A stretch of 6,695 nt of DNA from an uncultured Polaromonas sp. (GTDB lineage Bacteria; Pseudomonadota; Gammaproteobacteria; Burkholderiales; Burkholderiaceae), in the NCBI GenBank assembly GCA_946479075.1, contig CAMLDT010000193.1, positions 1-6,695 of the forward strand, in the 5' to 3' direction. Position 1 is the first letter of the stretch; the number at the start of each line of letters is the position of its first letter. Shown here in pieces: positions 5,748-6,695 of the stretch. Made by a program: the position numbers and the translations under genes. Below the pieces are notes generated by a model. The model had not been told where the DNA came from. It did not search any database and saw nothing but the letters and a program-made list of their open reading frames with translations.

Positions 5748-6647
5748 TCAGTCCGGTGGCGGCGCGGCCGCCGCGGGCAGCCGCCTTTTTTCATTGACCA
5801 GCACATACAGGCCGGAGCCGATCAGCAGCGCGATGCCGAACCAGGCCAGCGCGTTCGGGATGTCGCCCCACACCGCAAAACCCAGCACCAGCGCAAACAG
5901 CAGGCCGCTGTAGCGAAAGGGCGCGACCAGCGTCATCTCGCCATGGCGCATGCTGCTGATGATGAAGTAATAACCGCCCGTGAGGAACACCGAAGCCAGG
6001 CCCAGGAGGCCGAACTCGAACAGGCCGAAGGCCTGCCAGCCCTGCAGCAATGAAGCCGTGCCCGAGACCGCTGTGACCGCAACGGCCGTGGCCAGCGTGA
6101 TCAGGATGGACGGAACGCCGGCGTGGATGCGCCGCGTCATCAGGTCGCGTGCCGCGTGGAACAGGGTGCCGAACAGGCACACCAGCGCGTAGTAGTTGAA
6201 GCCGTCGGCACGCGGCTGGATCACCAGCAACACACCGAGAAAGCCCAAGCCGACGGCCAGCCAGCGCGCGCCGCGCACACGCTCGGCCATGAAGAGCGCG
6301 GCAAACAGCGTCATGAACAGCGGCGCCGCCAGGTTGATGGCGGTGGCGTTGGCGATGGGCAGGTGAAACAGCGAACCCAGGTAGAGCATGGTGGCCGTGG
6401 CATCGACCAGCGCGCGACCAGCGACCCAGCCGCGCGTGGCCTCGCGCAGGCGGGAGGTGGCGCCCAGCGCATGGGCGACGGCCAGCACCAGGATCACCGA
6501 CATGAAGCCTCGGATAAAAATAAGCTGCGCGCTGGGCATGCTCTGGCTGGCAAATTTGACCAGCGAGTCGTTGGTGACAAAGCAGGCCATGGCGCCCACC
6601 ATGCAGACAATGCCCCGTCGGTTGGCGGCGGCAGAAGAAGAACTCAT
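5748..6647 (-). CDS. EamA-family (DMT superfamily) transporter
   Basis: This 299-residue inner membrane protein has about ten hydrophobic segments arranged as two EamA repeats, roughly residues 12-145 and 155-290. That is the layout of drug/metabolite transporter superfamily members. Typical EamA sequence is visible in the first helix ([13 protein letters not shown], 20-32), in [29 protein letters not shown] near the end of the first repeat, and in [23 protein letters not shown] in the second. It ends in a short proline/alanine-rich cytoplasmic tail. Members export or import amino acids, nucleotide metabolites or other small solutes; the substrate here is unknown. The ATG at 6647 is the best start. 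No Shine-Dalgarno is visible; instead a -10-like TATAAG ends six bases before the ATG. The glycosylase follows five bases after its stop, so this is probably the first gene of a two-gene operon. Confidence 0.93.
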   Translation of the reverse strand: MSSSSAAANRRGIVCMVGAMACFVTNDSLVKFASQSMPSAQLIFIRGFMSVILVLAVAHALGATSRLREATRGWVAGRALVDATATMLYLGSLFHLPIANATAINLAAPLFMTLFAALFMAERVRGARWLAVGLGFLGVLLVIQPRADGFNYYALVCLFGTLFHAARDLMTRRIHAGVPSILITLATAVAVTAVSGTASLLQGWQAFGLFEFGLLGLASVFLTGGYYFIISSMRHGEMTLVAPFRYSGLLFALVLGFAVWGDIPNALAWFGIALLIGSGLYVLVNEKRRLPAAAAPPPD

Positions 6648-6649
6648 GC

Positions 6650-6666
6650 AGCGCTTATACCGCGCT
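6650..6666 (-). promoter_or_regulatory. Possible -10 element inside a short inverted repeat upstream of the EamA-type gene
   Basis: On the minus strand TATAAG occupies 6659-6654, six bases before the ATG, inside the inverted repeat AGCGC/GCGCT (arms 6650-6654 and 6662-6666, 7-base loop). If used as a -10, transcription would begin at or next to the start codon. No good -35 is present at 16-18 bases, so the call is weak. Confidence 0.25.
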
Positions 6667-6695
6667 CCGGTGCCGGGCGATGCAGGTGTCGAGCA

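Overview
The window looks like an ordinary chromosomal stretch of a GC-rich proteobacterium. The protein families, codon usage and gene neighbourhood suggest a betaproteobacterium of the order Burkholderiales, possibly Comamonadaceae. That placement is a judgement from family resemblance, not from a search. No rRNA, tRNA, CRISPR array, insertion sequence, phage gene or origin is visible.

Layout from left to right. Bases 1-349 (minus) hold the N-terminal 116 residues of a response regulator receiver domain that runs off the left edge. Bases 435-1142 (minus) encode a protein with a plausible 2-oxoglutarate/Fe(II) oxygenase-type metal triad, upstream of the regulator on the same strand. After a 192-base divergent gap come three plus-strand genes. 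They are a low-GC two-helix membrane protein with a C-terminal zinc ribbon (1335-1805), a conserved 66-residue membrane protein that probably starts at a GTG (1947-2147), and a YihY/BrkB-family inner membrane protein (2162-3004) that follows it closely.

Next is a regulator-transporter pair: an AraC-type activator/repressor (3009-3848, minus) divergent from an MFS exporter of the fosmidomycin-resistance/NimT-like type (3922-5172, plus), sharing a 73-base promoter region. The right end has a two-gene minus-strand operon: an EamA/DMT-family transporter (5748-6647) followed 5 bases later by an alkyladenine-type DNA-3-methyladenine glycosylase (5176-5742).

The genes do not form one pathway. The clearest functional unit is the divergent AraC/MFS pair, which is likely a substrate-responsive efflux module. 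Coding density is high; no gap exceeds about 200 bases. Both convergent gene junctions are only 3-4 bases long and carry GC-rich inverted repeats spanning the stop codons. I found no convincing undescribed multi-gene system. The least explained genes are the oxygenase-like protein and the zinc-ribbon membrane protein.
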